From NCBI GenBank assembly GCA_029821735.1, contig JALGSU010000010.1, positions 1-53,088 of the forward strand: DNA of 53,088 bases, given 5' to 3'. Position numbers and translations under genes: made by a program. This document shows, piece after piece, positions 25,507 through 33,487 of the stretch (the stretch's first letter is position 1; each line of letters begins with the position of its first letter). This DNA is from Candidatus Zipacnadia bacterium (GTDB taxonomy: Bacteria; Armatimonadota; Zipacnadia; Zipacnadales; UBA5352). The notes below the pieces were generated by a model, which worked only from the letters and a program-made list of their open reading frames with translations, ran no database searches and had not been told where the DNA came from.

Positions 25507-26909
25507 TCATCATCACCTCGTTGTGAACGCTTCTCTATTCGCAGCCGGATCGGGACCCCGTTCAGGCCGAAGCTTTCCCGCAACTGGTTGCGCAGGTAAC
25601 GCTCATACGAGAAGTGCAGCAAGTTGGGATCGTTCACTTTCATCACGAAGGTGGGCGGCCTGATGTCCACCTGTGTGGCGTAATAGACCTTCAGGCGTCG
25701 TGAGCCCCTCCCGGGAGCTTGGTGGCGGTACAGGGCCTGTTCGACGGCGCGATTGAGCGGGCCGGTAGTCACTCGGCGGTTGAACTGCCCCGCGATGTCG
25801 GCTGCCTGAGGCAGCAACTTGTCGAGGCCCAGGCCGGTGACTGCTGACGTGAACATGATCTGGCAGTAGTCGAGGAACGGGATCCGCTCGCGAACCATAC
25901 GCTCGAAATCGCTGCGCCGGGTCTTCTCGGACCTCCGCAGTTGGGCCTTGGTCGCCGGCTCGATCAGACCGTCCTCTTCCGCGAGGAGCCGCGACTGCTC
26001 CGCGCGGTCCTCGATCATATCCCACTTGTTGATGACGAGGATGATACCCCGGCCTGCCTGCTCCACTTCACCGACAATGCGCGCGTCCTGTTTGGTCATG
26101 CCCTCGGAGGCGTCGACCACCAGGATGCCCACGTCCGCTCGCTGCATCGCGCGCAGGCTGCGCAGGCTGGAGTAATACTCCGTGCCCGACGCCTGCATGG
26201 ACTTGCGGCCCAGTCCAGCCGTATCGATGAGCGTAAAGGGCTTGCCGTCGAGCTCTACCGCGATGTCGACCGCGTCGCGTGTTGTGCCGGGCAGGTCGCT
26301 GACGATCACGCGCTCCTCGCCCAGCAGCGCGTTCACGATCGCCGACTTGCCCACATTCGGCCGACCGACGATGGCCACTCGGGTCTCGCCCTTGACCGGT
26401 TCATCGGCCTCGCCTTCGGGGGGCAGGCCTTCGGTGATCTCCTCGGAGAGGCCACGCAGACCGTAGGACGTCATCGCTGATATCCGGTGCGGTGTGCCGA
26501 GCCGGAGCGCGTAGAAGTCCTCCAGCCCCTCGATCGTGTTCTCCATCTTGTTGATCGCGAGCACGATAGGCTTGCCGGTGCGCCGGGCGACCTCGGCCAC
26601 TTGGTAGTCGAGGGAGTTGATGCCTTCGAGCCCATCGCACAGCATGATGAGCACGTCCGCCTCCTCCAGTGCAGCCGATGCCTGCTCCTTGACTTGCAGG
26701 ATCAGTTCGTCGCTCTCGGCTCCCACGAGTCCGCCGGTGTCGACGAGCACGATCGGTCGCCCACCCAGGTGCATCTCTGTGTAGAGGCGGTCGCGGGTCA
26801 CGCCCGGGTTATCGTGCACCACCGCAATCTGCGAACCTACCAGCCGATTGAAGAGTGTCGATTTCCCGACGTTGGTCCTGCCGACTATCGCGACAATTGG
26901 TATGGCCAT
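25503..26909 (-). CDS. der: Ribosome biogenesis GTPase Der (EngA)
   Basis: The 468-residue protein has the tandem G domains unique to Der. G domain 1 carries [19 protein letters not shown] and NKMEN; G domain 2 carries [24 protein letters not shown] and NKWD. A C-terminal KH-like domain follows, ending [20 protein letters not shown]. Der acts in maturation of the large ribosomal subunit. The ATG at 26909 has only a weak ribosome site. It lies 9 bases after leuD and overlaps plsY by 4 bases, so an essential GTPase is co-transcribed with leucine and phospholipid genes. Confidence 0.96.
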   Translation of the reverse strand: MAIPIVAIVGRTNVGKSTLFNRLVGSQIAVVHDNPGVTRDRLYTEMHLGGRPIVLVDTGGLVGAESDELILQVKEQASAALEEADVLIMLCDGLEGINSLDYQVAEVARRTGKPIVLAINKMENTIEGLEDFYALRLGTPHRISAMTSYGLRGLSEEITEGLPPEGEADEPVKGETRVAIVGRPNVGKSAIVNALLGEERVIVSDLPGTTRDAVDIAVELDGKPFTLIDTAGLGRKSMQASGTEYYSSLRSLRAMQRADVGILVVDASEGMTKQDARIVGEVEQAGRGIILVINKWDMIEDRAEQSRLLAEEDGLIEPATKAQLRRSEKTRRSDFERMVRERIPFLDYCQIMFTSAVTGLGLDKLLPQAADIAGQFNRRVTTGPLNRAVEQALYRHQAPGRGSRRLKVYYATQVDIRPPTFVMKVNDPNLLHFSYERYLRNQLRESFGLNGVPIRLRIEKRSQRGDDE

Positions 26910-26918
26910 GTGGGTCCG

Positions 26919-27425
26919 CTACCCCTCGCTCCGGTCCGTCAGCTTGGTCTTGGTCAACTCTACCAGTCCGCCTGCCGCCACCAGTTCAGCGGCGATCCCC
27001 GTCAGTGGCGCGAAGGTGAAGCTCTCGCCTGTCGTGTGATCCTCGATGGTGCCCGCCTCAGTGTCGATGGTAATCTCGTCGTCCGCGTTGATGCGCTCAG
27101 CGGCCTCGGCGCACTCGATGATCGGGAGGCCGATGTTAAGCGCGTTGCGGTAGAAGATGCGTGCGAAGTTCCCCGCTATGACTGCGCTGATGCCCGCTGC
27201 CTTGATGGCGATGGGAGCATGCTCGCGCGAACTGCCGCAGCCGAAGTTGCGCCCGGCAACCATGAAGTCGCCTGCGGACGCGCGCATCAGGAAATCCCCG
27301 TCAATGTCCTGCATGCAGTGGCCGGCGAGTTCATCGGGGTCGATGGTATTGAGATACCTCGCCGCGATGATCGCGTCGGTGTCGATGTGATCCCCGTACT
27401 TGTGGACTTTGCCCGTTCCTGTCAT
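26919..27425 (-). CDS. leuD: 3-isopropylmalate dehydratase small subunit
   Basis: The 168-residue protein has the swivel-domain signature of the LeuD/homoaconitase small subunit: GRNFGCGSSREHAPIAIKAAG, followed by AVIAGNFARIFYRNALNIGLP. It completes the aconitase-type active site with LeuC and isomerises 2- and 3-isopropylmalate in leucine synthesis. The short length (about 165 residues, versus about 200 in proteobacterial LeuD) fits the LeuC2/LeuD2 type found in archaea and many Terrabacteria, which overlaps with homoaconitase. It is 15 bases downstream of leuC. A role in lysine synthesis by the aminoadipate route is a less likely alternative. Confidence 0.92.
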   Translation of the reverse strand: MTGTGKVHKYGDHIDTDAIIAARYLNTIDPDELAGHCMQDIDGDFLMRASAGDFMVAGRNFGCGSSREHAPIAIKAAGISAVIAGNFARIFYRNALNIGLPIIECAEAAERINADDEITIDTEAGTIEDHTTGESFTFAPLTGIAAELVAAGGLVELTKTKLTDRSEG

Positions 27426-27440
27426 CGTGTCACCTCGTCC

Positions 27441-28694
27441 TCAAAGGTCCTCGGGGCTGCAGATCCTGCCCGCGATTGCGCTGGCGGCCGTCACTGCCGG
27501 GTTGGCCAGATAGACCTCGCTCTCGGGGTGTCCCATGCGCCCGACGAAGTTGCGGTTAGTGGTCGCGATGGCCCGCTCACCGGGGGCCAGAATGCCCATG
27601 TGTCCACCCAGGCACGGCCCACAGGTGGGCGTGCTCACCAGACAGCCGGCCTCGAGGAAGGTCTCGACGAGACCCTCACGCGTGGCCTGCAGATGGATAT
27701 CGTGGCTGCCGGGGATGATGATGCAGCGCATACCCTTGGCCACGTGTCGGCCTTTGACGATCTCCGCCGCCTCGCGCAGATCCTCCAGACGACCGTTCGT
27801 GCACGCGCCGATGACCGCCTGGTCGACGATCACTTCGCCGACATCGGAGATGCCCTTGGTGTTCTCGGGCAGGTGTGGGAATGATATCTGCGGCTCGAGC
27901 GTGCCGCAATCGATCTCGACCACACGCACATATTCGGCGTCGTCGTCGCTTGCCAGCACGGTGGCCTCGCGCTCAGAGCGACCTTCGGCCCACTGCATGG
28001 TTGTGGCGTCCGGAGCCACCACGCCGTTCTTGCCGCCGGCTTCGATCGCCATGTTGCACATGGTGAAGCGCCCGGCCATGGACAGCGTATCGATGGCCGG
28101 CCCGGTGAACTCGAGCGACTGGTAGCGCGCGCCGTCCACGCCGATCAGGCCGATCAGGTACAGAATGAGGTCCTTGCCGCTGACCCACTGCTGCAACTCC
28201 CCGGTCAGGTGCACCTTGATGGTCTCGGGGACGCGGAACCAACATTCGCCTGTGGCCATTGCGGCCGCAGCGTCGGTCGACCCAACGCCTGTCGAGAACG
28301 CGCCCAGAGCGCCATAGGTGCAGGTGTGTGAGTCCGCGCCGATTACCACGTCGCCGGGAATGACGATGCCCTTGTCGGGCAGGATGATGTGCTCGATCCC
28401 GCCGCCATCGGCCTCGTAGTAGTGCGTGATCCCGTGCTCGGCGGCGAAGTCGCGCACCAGTTTGGTTTGCTCGGCGGACTTGATGTCCTTGTTCGGCGTC
28501 GAGTGATCGCACACGAGCGCGATCTTCTCGGGGTCGAAGACCCGGTCTGCGCCGAGCTTGCGGAACTCCTGGATGGCGATCGGGGCGGTGATATCGTTCG
28601 CCAGCACCATGTCCAGTGCGCAGTTCACGAAATCACCGGGCTTGACCGCGTCCACTCCTGCCGCGCGTGCCAGCAGCTTCTCCGTTATGGTCAT
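27441..28694 (-). CDS. leuC: 3-isopropylmalate dehydratase large subunit
   Basis: The 417-residue protein is an aconitase-superfamily large subunit. It has [38 protein letters not shown] and the cluster cysteines in [11 protein letters not shown]. The length matches the LeuC2 type rather than the 465-residue proteobacterial LeuC. Its [4Fe-4S] cluster should bind through Cys of CTNG and the two cysteines of CGPC. It dehydrates and rehydrates isopropylmalate together with leuD. ATG 28694 has GAGG 7 bases upstream. No leuA or leuB is in the window. LeuC2 and homoaconitase are hard to separate by sequence, but the ilv genes nearby favour leucine synthesis. Confidence 0.92.
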   Translation of the reverse strand: MTITEKLLARAAGVDAVKPGDFVNCALDMVLANDITAPIAIQEFRKLGADRVFDPEKIALVCDHSTPNKDIKSAEQTKLVRDFAAEHGITHYYEADGGGIEHIILPDKGIVIPGDVVIGADSHTCTYGALGAFSTGVGSTDAAAAMATGECWFRVPETIKVHLTGELQQWVSGKDLILYLIGLIGVDGARYQSLEFTGPAIDTLSMAGRFTMCNMAIEAGGKNGVVAPDATTMQWAEGRSEREATVLASDDDAEYVRVVEIDCGTLEPQISFPHLPENTKGISDVGEVIVDQAVIGACTNGRLEDLREAAEIVKGRHVAKGMRCIIIPGSHDIHLQATREGLVETFLEAGCLVSTPTCGPCLGGHMGILAPGERAIATTNRNFVGRMGHPESEVYLANPAVTAASAIAGRICSPEDL

Positions 28695-28757
28695 CTCTTC
28701 ACCTCTGATCGATGCGTCAGGCGCTTTCCGTCGGTTGCTGCTGCGTTGCCATGAAGT

Positions 28758-29252
28758 CTAAAGTGCGGATTGCCGCACGTCCAGCGATTTCGGCAGGCGA
28801 TCCTCACCGAGAATCACTTCGGCCACATCAAACCGGTAGTGCACGTCGCCCAACCGGTGCTGCTTGATATATATCTCTCCCAGGGCTATTAGCTGCTGGC
28901 TCTTCTCAGGGCCCACCCGGTCCCGGGGTGCATAGTCCGGGTCATCCATCCCCGCTTTGACTTCCACAAAGACCAGCGTGCTGCCCTGCTGGGCGATGAT
29001 ATCGATCTCCCCGCGTCCCACGCGCACGTTGCGCCCCAGCACGCGATACCCCATGCCCTCCAAACGCTGCGCCGCATACTCCTCAGCGCTCCAGCCTCTC
29101 TTATGCCGCTCATGCCCTCCGCTGCCGAGCCAGCCCCCGGGCGGCTCGGTGTCGACGACGTAGCGGCCCTGTCGCCGCGAGAGGCAGCCTCGAAGCCAGG
29201 TCAGCGCACGTTCACCCGCGTTTGGGCCGAGACGGACTCTCTTGCCGCTCAC
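28758..29252 (-). CDS. yraN: YraN family protein (UPF0102), nuclease-like
   Basis: The C-terminal 115 residues carry the YraN/UPF0102 pattern: AEEYAAQRLEGMGYRVLGRNVRVGRGEIDIIAQQGSTLVFVEVKA, seen here in pieces (GEIDIIAQ, VFVEVK), with the acidic D and E/K residues of a PD-(D/E)XK fold. The N-terminal 45 residues are an Arg-rich extension that typical YraN proteins lack. The start is GTG 29252, overlapping the stop of the upstream TRIC-like gene (GTGA). The biochemical role of YraN is poorly known. It lies 63 bases before leuC in the same operon. Confidence 0.85.
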   Translation of the reverse strand: MSGKRVRLGPNAGERALTWLRGCLSRRQGRYVVDTEPPGGWLGSGGHERHKRGWSAEEYAAQRLEGMGYRVLGRNVRVGRGEIDIIAQQGSTLVFVEVKAGMDDPDYAPRDRVGPEKSQQLIALGEIYIKQHRLGDVHYRFDVAEVILGEDRLPKSLDVRQSAL

Positions 29253-29887
29253 CGTTGCACCTTGGGGACCGTGTGCTCAGGCCTGGGCAGGTGCCAGTGG
29301 TACTTGCGTGAGAGCAACCTGATCGTGACCACGAGTGCTGCGGCAACCGGGGCCATCACGTCGAGCATCACATGCAGCGTCATGCCCCACCAGAACACGA
29401 TTGCCCCCACGATACACGCGGAGGCGTACACTTCGTCGCGCAGCACTATCGGTACTTCGCGGGCCAGCACATCTCGCATCACGCCCCCGCCCACGCCCGT
29501 GAGCGCGGCCAGCGCCACAACGGCGATCGCGCACGCATCCGCTTCCATGGCCAGCCATGCGCCGATGACCGTGAACACACCCAGCCCAATGGCGTCAAAC
29601 AGTATGAGCGCAGACAGGCCGCGCTCGACTGCGTGATAGGCGATGAACGTAACCAGTCCCGCAATCAGCGCCAGGCACAGGTAGGTTGGGTCCGTCATCC
29701 AGAAGTTGGGCACGTTGCCCAGAATCATATCGCGAACGGTGCCCCCGCCGATGGCGGTGACCGTTGCGAGCACAGCTACGCCGAACACGTCCATCTCCTT
29801 GCGCACAGCAACCATCGCGCCCGAAAGGCCGAACGCGAAAGTGCCCAGGTAGTCAAGTGACTGCAGGATGACGGAGAAGTCCACCAT
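29249..29887 (-). CDS. Trimeric intracellular cation channel (TRIC/UPF0126) family protein
   Basis: From ATG 29887 the product has 212 residues and seven probable membrane helices. It has the two inverted-repeat signatures of the UPF0126/YicG/TRIC family, AIGGGTVRDMILGNVPNFW and GVGGGVMRDVLAREVP, with the GGG-RD core in each half. Family members are cation channels (potassium or glycine-linked roles are reported). It is the first gene of the operon leading to yraN, leuC, leuD, der, plsY and gpsA and has a good promoter at 29939-29967. The longer frame from 29947 would start upstream of the predicted transcription start and is not used. Confidence 0.88.
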   Translation of the reverse strand: MVDFSVILQSLDYLGTFAFGLSGAMVAVRKEMDVFGVAVLATVTAIGGGTVRDMILGNVPNFWMTDPTYLCLALIAGLVTFIAYHAVERGLSALILFDAIGLGVFTVIGAWLAMEADACAIAVVALAALTGVGGGVMRDVLAREVPIVLRDEVYASACIVGAIVFWWGMTLHVMLDVMAPVAAALVVTIRLLSRKYHWHLPRPEHTVPKVQR

Positions 29888-29938
29888 GGCTGTGTGTCCC
29901 TGAACGGGTAGGATCTGGCACCCGACCGCCGGGACGAC

Positions 29939-29967
29939 ATTATACATGATAGGCTACGGGCGCACAA
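29939..29967 (-). promoter_or_regulatory. Sigma-70-type promoter for TRIC-yraN-leuCD-der-plsY-gpsA
   Basis: On the minus strand, TTGTGC (29967-29962) and a perfect TATAAT (29944-29939) are spaced by 17 bases. They lie about 50 bases upstream of ATG 29887. No hairpin or other leader element is visible between them and the gene. Confidence 0.7.
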
Positions 29968-30058
29968 ACCCCTAGGGACGCTGAATGCAGGTCTCACGGG
30001 CCGGTCTGCGGAATCTTTGTGTGTGCGGTAGCCGGGGAAACCACGGAGGTAGCTAATA

Positions 30059-30691
30059 TTGTTTGGCGTGCGCATCACTCGATCGATACATACCATCTTA
30101 CGCATGTGCCTCCTGACGGCGCTGGCGGCGGTATGCAGCGTGCTGGTTTCGTGCTCCAGACCCGAGGAGGAGACCATTGCGACCACCGTTGACCACTCGT
30201 CGCCAATGGCCGGCGAGCACGTGCCCGCCCCGGTCTCTGACTACTCATCACCGGTGGCCGTGGCCGACGATGAAGAGCTGCTCGCACAGCAGGCTGCGGC
30301 AGATGCGGCGCAGTCACCTCAGCCGGCGTCAGTGCCCGATGACGTCGAGGACATCCGCACCATAAGCCATGGGAACGAGATCGTGCTCGGGGAGTACGTG
30401 GTGGAGGGCAAGACCACGCTCTTTGAGTTCTACAGCAAGTTTTCGCCCCGCTGTGAGCGAGTGGCGCCACATCTCGCGCGTCTGGTTGAGGTGCGCGACG
30501 ACATCAAACTGGTGATCGTCGACATCGACCGGCCAGAGGCGGGGACGATTGACCGGGAGTCGCCGGTCTCCCTGCAGTTCAGCCTGCGCACGGATCCGCA
30601 GTTCATGATCTACGGTGAGGATGGTTTGGTTCTCCTGGAGGGCACTGCGGCCTCTCAGCAGGTCTTCGAGTGGCTTGAGTCGCTGGACTGA
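30059..30691 (+). CDS. Thioredoxin-fold lipoprotein lacking the first active-site Cys
   Basis: The start is TTG 30059, preceded by GGAGG about 9 bases upstream. The 210-residue protein has a lipoprotein signal (VLVSC, Cys32), a long low-complexity linker rich in Pro, Ala and Ser (to about residue 95) and a thioredoxin-like domain. That domain has TTLFEFYSKFSPRC, in which the usual W-C-x-x-C is replaced by S-P-R-C (129-132), and KLVIVDIDRPE in the second strand. With only one Cys it cannot do ordinary disulfide exchange, but might act as a monothiol, binding or peroxidase-like protein. It is monocistronic, ends at a shared terminator and faces ilvC. Confidence 0.75.
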   Translation: MFGVRITRSIHTILRMCLLTALAAVCSVLVSCSRPEEETIATTVDHSSPMAGEHVPAPVSDYSSPVAVADDEELLAQQAAADAAQSPQPASVPDDVEDIRTISHGNEIVLGEYVVEGKTTLFEFYSKFSPRCERVAPHLARLVEVRDDIKLVIVDIDRPEAGTIDRESPVSLQFSLRTDPQFMIYGEDGLVLLEGTAASQQVFEWLESLD

Positions 30692-30719
30692 GCGCCCGGC
30701 ACTGAATGGACGTACGCAA

Positions 30720-30752
30720 AGAGGCGGAAGGGCGAGCGGCCCTTCCGCCTCT
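30720..30752. terminator. Bidirectional terminator between thioredoxin-like gene and ilvC
   Basis: A perfect 14-base inverted repeat AGAGGCGGAAGGGC / GCCCTTCCGCCTCT (30720-30733 and 30739-30752) with a 5-base loop lies between two convergent genes. The + side is followed by GTTCGGTT and the minus side by TTTGCG, so U runs are short, but the stem is strong. It should end both the + strand gene and the ilv operon. Confidence 0.8.
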
Positions 30753-30777
30753 GTTCGGTTCTGGGTCAGATGCTGGC

Positions 30778-31773
30778 TTACTCGCTGTCCAGCCAGGGCA
30801 TCATGGAGCGGAGCTTCTTGCCGACCTCGTTGATCGGGTGCTGGGCCTCCGAGCGCAGCAGCGCGTTCATGCACGGGCGCCCGACCTGGTTCTCGAGGAT
30901 CCACTCCTTGGCGAAGGAGCCGTCCTGCACCTCGATGAGCATCTTCTTCATTTCGGCGCGCGTCTCGTCGGTGACGATGCGCTTGCCGCGGGACAGGTCG
31001 CCGTAGCGGGCCGTGTCCGACACGCCCAGCCTCATGCCGTGGATGCCCTTGTTGTAGATGAGGTCCATGATGAGCTTGAGCTCGTGCAGGACCTCGAAGT
31101 AGGCGATCTCCGGCTGGTAGCCAGCGTCCGTGAGAGTGTCGAAACCGGCCTTGATCAGCTCGGACACGCCGCCGCACAGCACGGCCTGCTCGCCGAACAG
31201 GTCAGTCTCGGTCTCTTCCTCAAAGGTGGTCTCGATGACGCCGGCCTTGGTGGCCATGATGGCCTTGGCGTAGGCCAGGCCGATGTCCTTGGCGCTACCG
31301 GTGAAGTCCTGGTAGACCGCGATCAGGGACGGCACGCCGGTGCCGCTGAGGTAGCACTCGCGCACCAGGGCGCCGGGGCCCTTGGGGGCGACCATGAATA
31401 CGTCCACGTTTGGCGGCGGCACGATCTGCCCGTAGTGGATGTTGAACCCGTGGGAGAAGACTACCGCGTCGCCCTCGTCCAGGTTCGGCTCCACGAAGCG
31501 CTCGTAGACCATGCCCTGCACGTGGTCCTGCGTGAGGATCTGGATGATCTGGCACTGCTTGACGGCCTCTTCCGCCGAAACCGGCTCCCAACCATCGGCC
31601 ACGGCCCGATCGTAGTTGGGTGTGCCTTCGAGCTCGGAGATGACAACGTCGCAGCCACTGTCGCGCAGGCACAGGGACTGGGCCCCGCCCTGGATTCCGT
31701 AGCCGATGATCGCTATCTTCTTGCCCTCAAGCAGACCGAGGTCAGCATCGTCGTCGTAGTACATGTTCGCCAT
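30778..31773 (-). CDS. ilvC: Ketol-acid reductoisomerase (class I)
   Basis: The ATG at 31773 has GGGAGA upstream and gives 331 residues, the class I length. Key segments are [16 protein letters not shown] (24-29 is the GxGxxG core), [25 protein letters not shown] and [14 protein letters not shown] with the Mg-binding Asp and Glu. The cofactor loop reads [10 protein letters not shown] (46-55), where NADPH-dependent enzymes usually have a basic R-x-x-S type loop; the acidic Glu suggests NADH preference. It performs the second step of valine and isoleucine synthesis. It is the last gene of the T-box-led ilv operon, 68 bases after a membrane-protein gene. Confidence 0.96.
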   Translation of the reverse strand: MANMYYDDDADLGLLEGKKIAIIGYGIQGGAQSLCLRDSGCDVVISELEGTPNYDRAVADGWEPVSAEEAVKQCQIIQILTQDHVQGMVYERFVEPNLDEGDAVVFSHGFNIHYGQIVPPPNVDVFMVAPKGPGALVRECYLSGTGVPSLIAVYQDFTGSAKDIGLAYAKAIMATKAGVIETTFEEETETDLFGEQAVLCGGVSELIKAGFDTLTDAGYQPEIAYFEVLHELKLIMDLIYNKGIHGMRLGVSDTARYGDLSRGKRIVTDETRAEMKKMLIEVQDGSFAKEWILENQVGRPCMNALLRSEAQHPINEVGKKLRSMMPWLDSE

Positions 31774-31840
31774 CTTTCGTCTCTCCCTTAACTTCTTCAG
31801 CCACCACGGCATCTGCCTGAGGCAACCGTTTTACTCGCCG

Positions 31841-32218
31841 TCAATCATTCTCCGCGTGATCCGCGGTTGTGTCCGTCTCTTCGTGTGTGCGCGGGCGGAA
31901 GACCAGCTTGCGGTAGAGCGAACCCATAGCGATGCCCGCAACCGTAAAGATCAGCGCGCTGAGTGCCAGCGTGGTCACCGAGTGCAGCCCCGCCTGCCCG
32001 GTCTCCGGATTGTAGCGCACCAGGTGACTATAGACAAGCCACAAGCCCCAGATAATTGGTCCGAGCAGGCCAATCGCCAGTCCCTGCCAGGCGCTCGCCG
32101 CCACTTTGCCCCGGGCAACGCCGGCGGCAATCCCGATCAGCAGCCCGGCCAACGGACCGGCCCAGGCCATGATCTGAATGATCTCGCCAGCCTGTTGCAC
32201 CGTCACGAGTGTGTTCAT
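31841..32218 (-). CDS. Small membrane protein, unknown function (in ilv operon)
   Basis: From ATG 32218 the product has 125 residues with three probable membrane helices: about 15-32 (IMAWAGPLAGLLIGIAAG), 40-62 (WQGLAIGLLGPIIWGLWLVY) and 80-100. A short hydrophilic, acidic C terminus (HEETDTTADHAEND) follows. I recognise no family. It is transcribed between the pentapeptide-repeat gene (41 bases upstream) and ilvC (67 bases downstream), so it is probably under T-box control. A transport or membrane-scaffold role is possible, but nothing in the sequence supports a specific function. Confidence 0.62.
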   Translation of the reverse strand: MNTLVTVQQAGEIIQIMAWAGPLAGLLIGIAAGVARGKVAASAWQGLAIGLLGPIIWGLWLVYSHLVRYNPETGQAGLHSVTTLALSALIFTVAGIAMGSLYRKLVFRPRTHEETDTTADHAEND

Positions 32219-32259
32219 GCGCGCCGCTCCACGTGGGGCCTGGTCGGTGGTCGCATCAA

Positions 32260-32901
32260 CTAGTCGATGAGTTCGTCGATGCGGACCCCGTTGATGACCA
32301 GTCCGCTGATGTCGCAATTGTCGAGCTCTACATCGCGGAAGCTTACGTACTGGAACTGAGCGTCTTCGAAACTTCCACGGTAGAACTTCGCGTCGTCGAA
32401 CTCGCAGCCCTGGAAGCTGCTGTACTGCAGGTCGACGGCTGTCCAGTCGCCATCGCGCATCGACATGCGCTCGACGTCCAGATCACGCGCCGAACCATAC
32501 TCGATCTCAACGCCATCCAGGTCGCAGTACACCAGTCGGATGTCGTTCATGTCGCAGTTCTCGAAGCTGGTGTCCTCGATAGTGCTGTACTGCCAGCGCA
32601 TGTCGTCGATCCGCCCGCGCTCGAACCCGCCACCTGCCAGTGTCATGTCGTACCACTGGCTGGCGACGAGCTTCCAGCCCTTCAGCGTGATGCGCGCCGT
32701 CGCCTCGCACTGCTGCAGGAACGCGCCGCCGAAGTTGCAGCGCTCGAACCGTGCCTTACTCAGGTTGCAGTCCGTGAACCTGGCGTCCTTGAGATCCAGG
32801 CCATCGAACTCCGAGCCCTGCAGGTCCTGGCCATCGGCCAGCGCCACACTCGCCGCGACCAGTGCCAGGAGCATAGTCCACCACAAGTGCCGAACTGCCA
32901 T
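32260..32901 (-). CDS. Secreted pentapeptide-repeat protein (in ilv operon)
   Basis: From ATG 32901 (GGAGG 8 bases upstream) the product has 213 residues with a signal peptide (MAVRHLWWTMLLALVAASVA). A tandem pentapeptide pattern follows across the whole mature part, with Leu/Phe at the central position: SEFDGLDLKDARFTDCNL, SKARFERCNFGGAFLQQCE and later DMRWQYSTIEDTSFENCDM. Such repeats fold as a right-handed square beta-helix. Known functions range from gyrase protection to envelope structure; the signal peptide argues for the periplasm here. Its position between ilvN (53 bases) and the small membrane protein is unusual. Confidence 0.78.
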   Translation of the reverse strand: MAVRHLWWTMLLALVAASVALADGQDLQGSEFDGLDLKDARFTDCNLSKARFERCNFGGAFLQQCEATARITLKGWKLVASQWYDMTLAGGGFERGRIDDMRWQYSTIEDTSFENCDMNDIRLVYCDLDGVEIEYGSARDLDVERMSMRDGDWTAVDLQYSSFQGCEFDDAKFYRGSFEDAQFQYVSFRDVELDNCDISGLVINGVRIDELID

Positions 32902-32954
32902 CTCTGCCACCTCCGGGTGCCAATGTATCCCGCCGACGGCTACGCGCGCGCCGC

Positions 32955-33446
32955 TCAGGTCTCCTGAATGCCCCGCGCGACGACAATCTTGCCGCTTCGC
33001 ACGAGTTCCTGGATCTCGTAGTCAGCCATCAGGCTCACGAAAGCGTCGACTTTCGACTTGTCGCCGATGAGCTGGATCGTCAGGGAGCCATTGCCGATAT
33101 CGACCACGTCGCCCCGGAAGATATCGCACAACTGGATCAGTTCGGCTCGCTGGGTCCTGTCGCTCTTGACCTTGCATAGGCACAGTTCGCGTTCGATGAC
33201 CGCGTGGTTGGTGTGGTCGATAGTCTCGACCACGTCGTGCAGCTTGCTCACCTGTTTGCATATCTGGGTGAGAGTCGCGTCATCCGCGTGCGTTGCGATG
33301 GTCATTCGCGAGATGGCCTCGTCGTGGGTCGTGCTGACCGCCAGGCTGTCAATATTGAAGCCTCGACGCGCAAACAGACCTGCGACGCGAGCGAGTACCC
33401 GCGGGCGGTTCTTGACCAGCACTGATATGGTGTGATGTGTCTCCAT
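32955..33446 (-). CDS. ilvN: Acetolactate synthase small (regulatory) subunit
   Basis: The start METHHTISVLVKNRPRVLAR at 33446 has GGAGG upstream, giving 163 residues. The N-terminal ACT domain has the pattern SVLVKNRPRVLARVAGLFARRGFNI (seen in pieces), and a C-terminal IlvN domain follows. The small subunit activates the catalytic IlvB and carries the valine feedback site at the ACT-domain interface. It lies 41 bases after ilvB. The longer frame to 33512 overlaps ilvB and is rejected. Which of ilvN or ilvH it matches cannot be decided; both names are used for this type. Confidence 0.94.
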   Translation of the reverse strand: METHHTISVLVKNRPRVLARVAGLFARRGFNIDSLAVSTTHDEAISRMTIATHADDATLTQICKQVSKLHDVVETIDHTNHAVIERELCLCKVKSDRTQRAELIQLCDIFRGDVVDIGNGSLTIQLIGDKSKVDAFVSLMADYEIQELVRSGKIVVARGIQET

Positions 33447-33487
33447 TGTCACGCCCTCCTGTTCGGGCAATGCGGTACGCTCGCGCC

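Noticed and set aside
26487..27884. 465-codon + strand ORF over der, leuD and leuC
   Set aside because: All three minus-strand genes are certain, so this is an antisense shadow of high-GC codon use.
28695..28757. A leucine T-box or attenuator before leuC
   Set aside because: The gap is 63 bases and holds no leader peptide, T-box core or hairpin terminator.
30706..31791. 361-codon + strand ORF across ilvC
   Set aside because: ilvC is certain and the ORF has no family signature.
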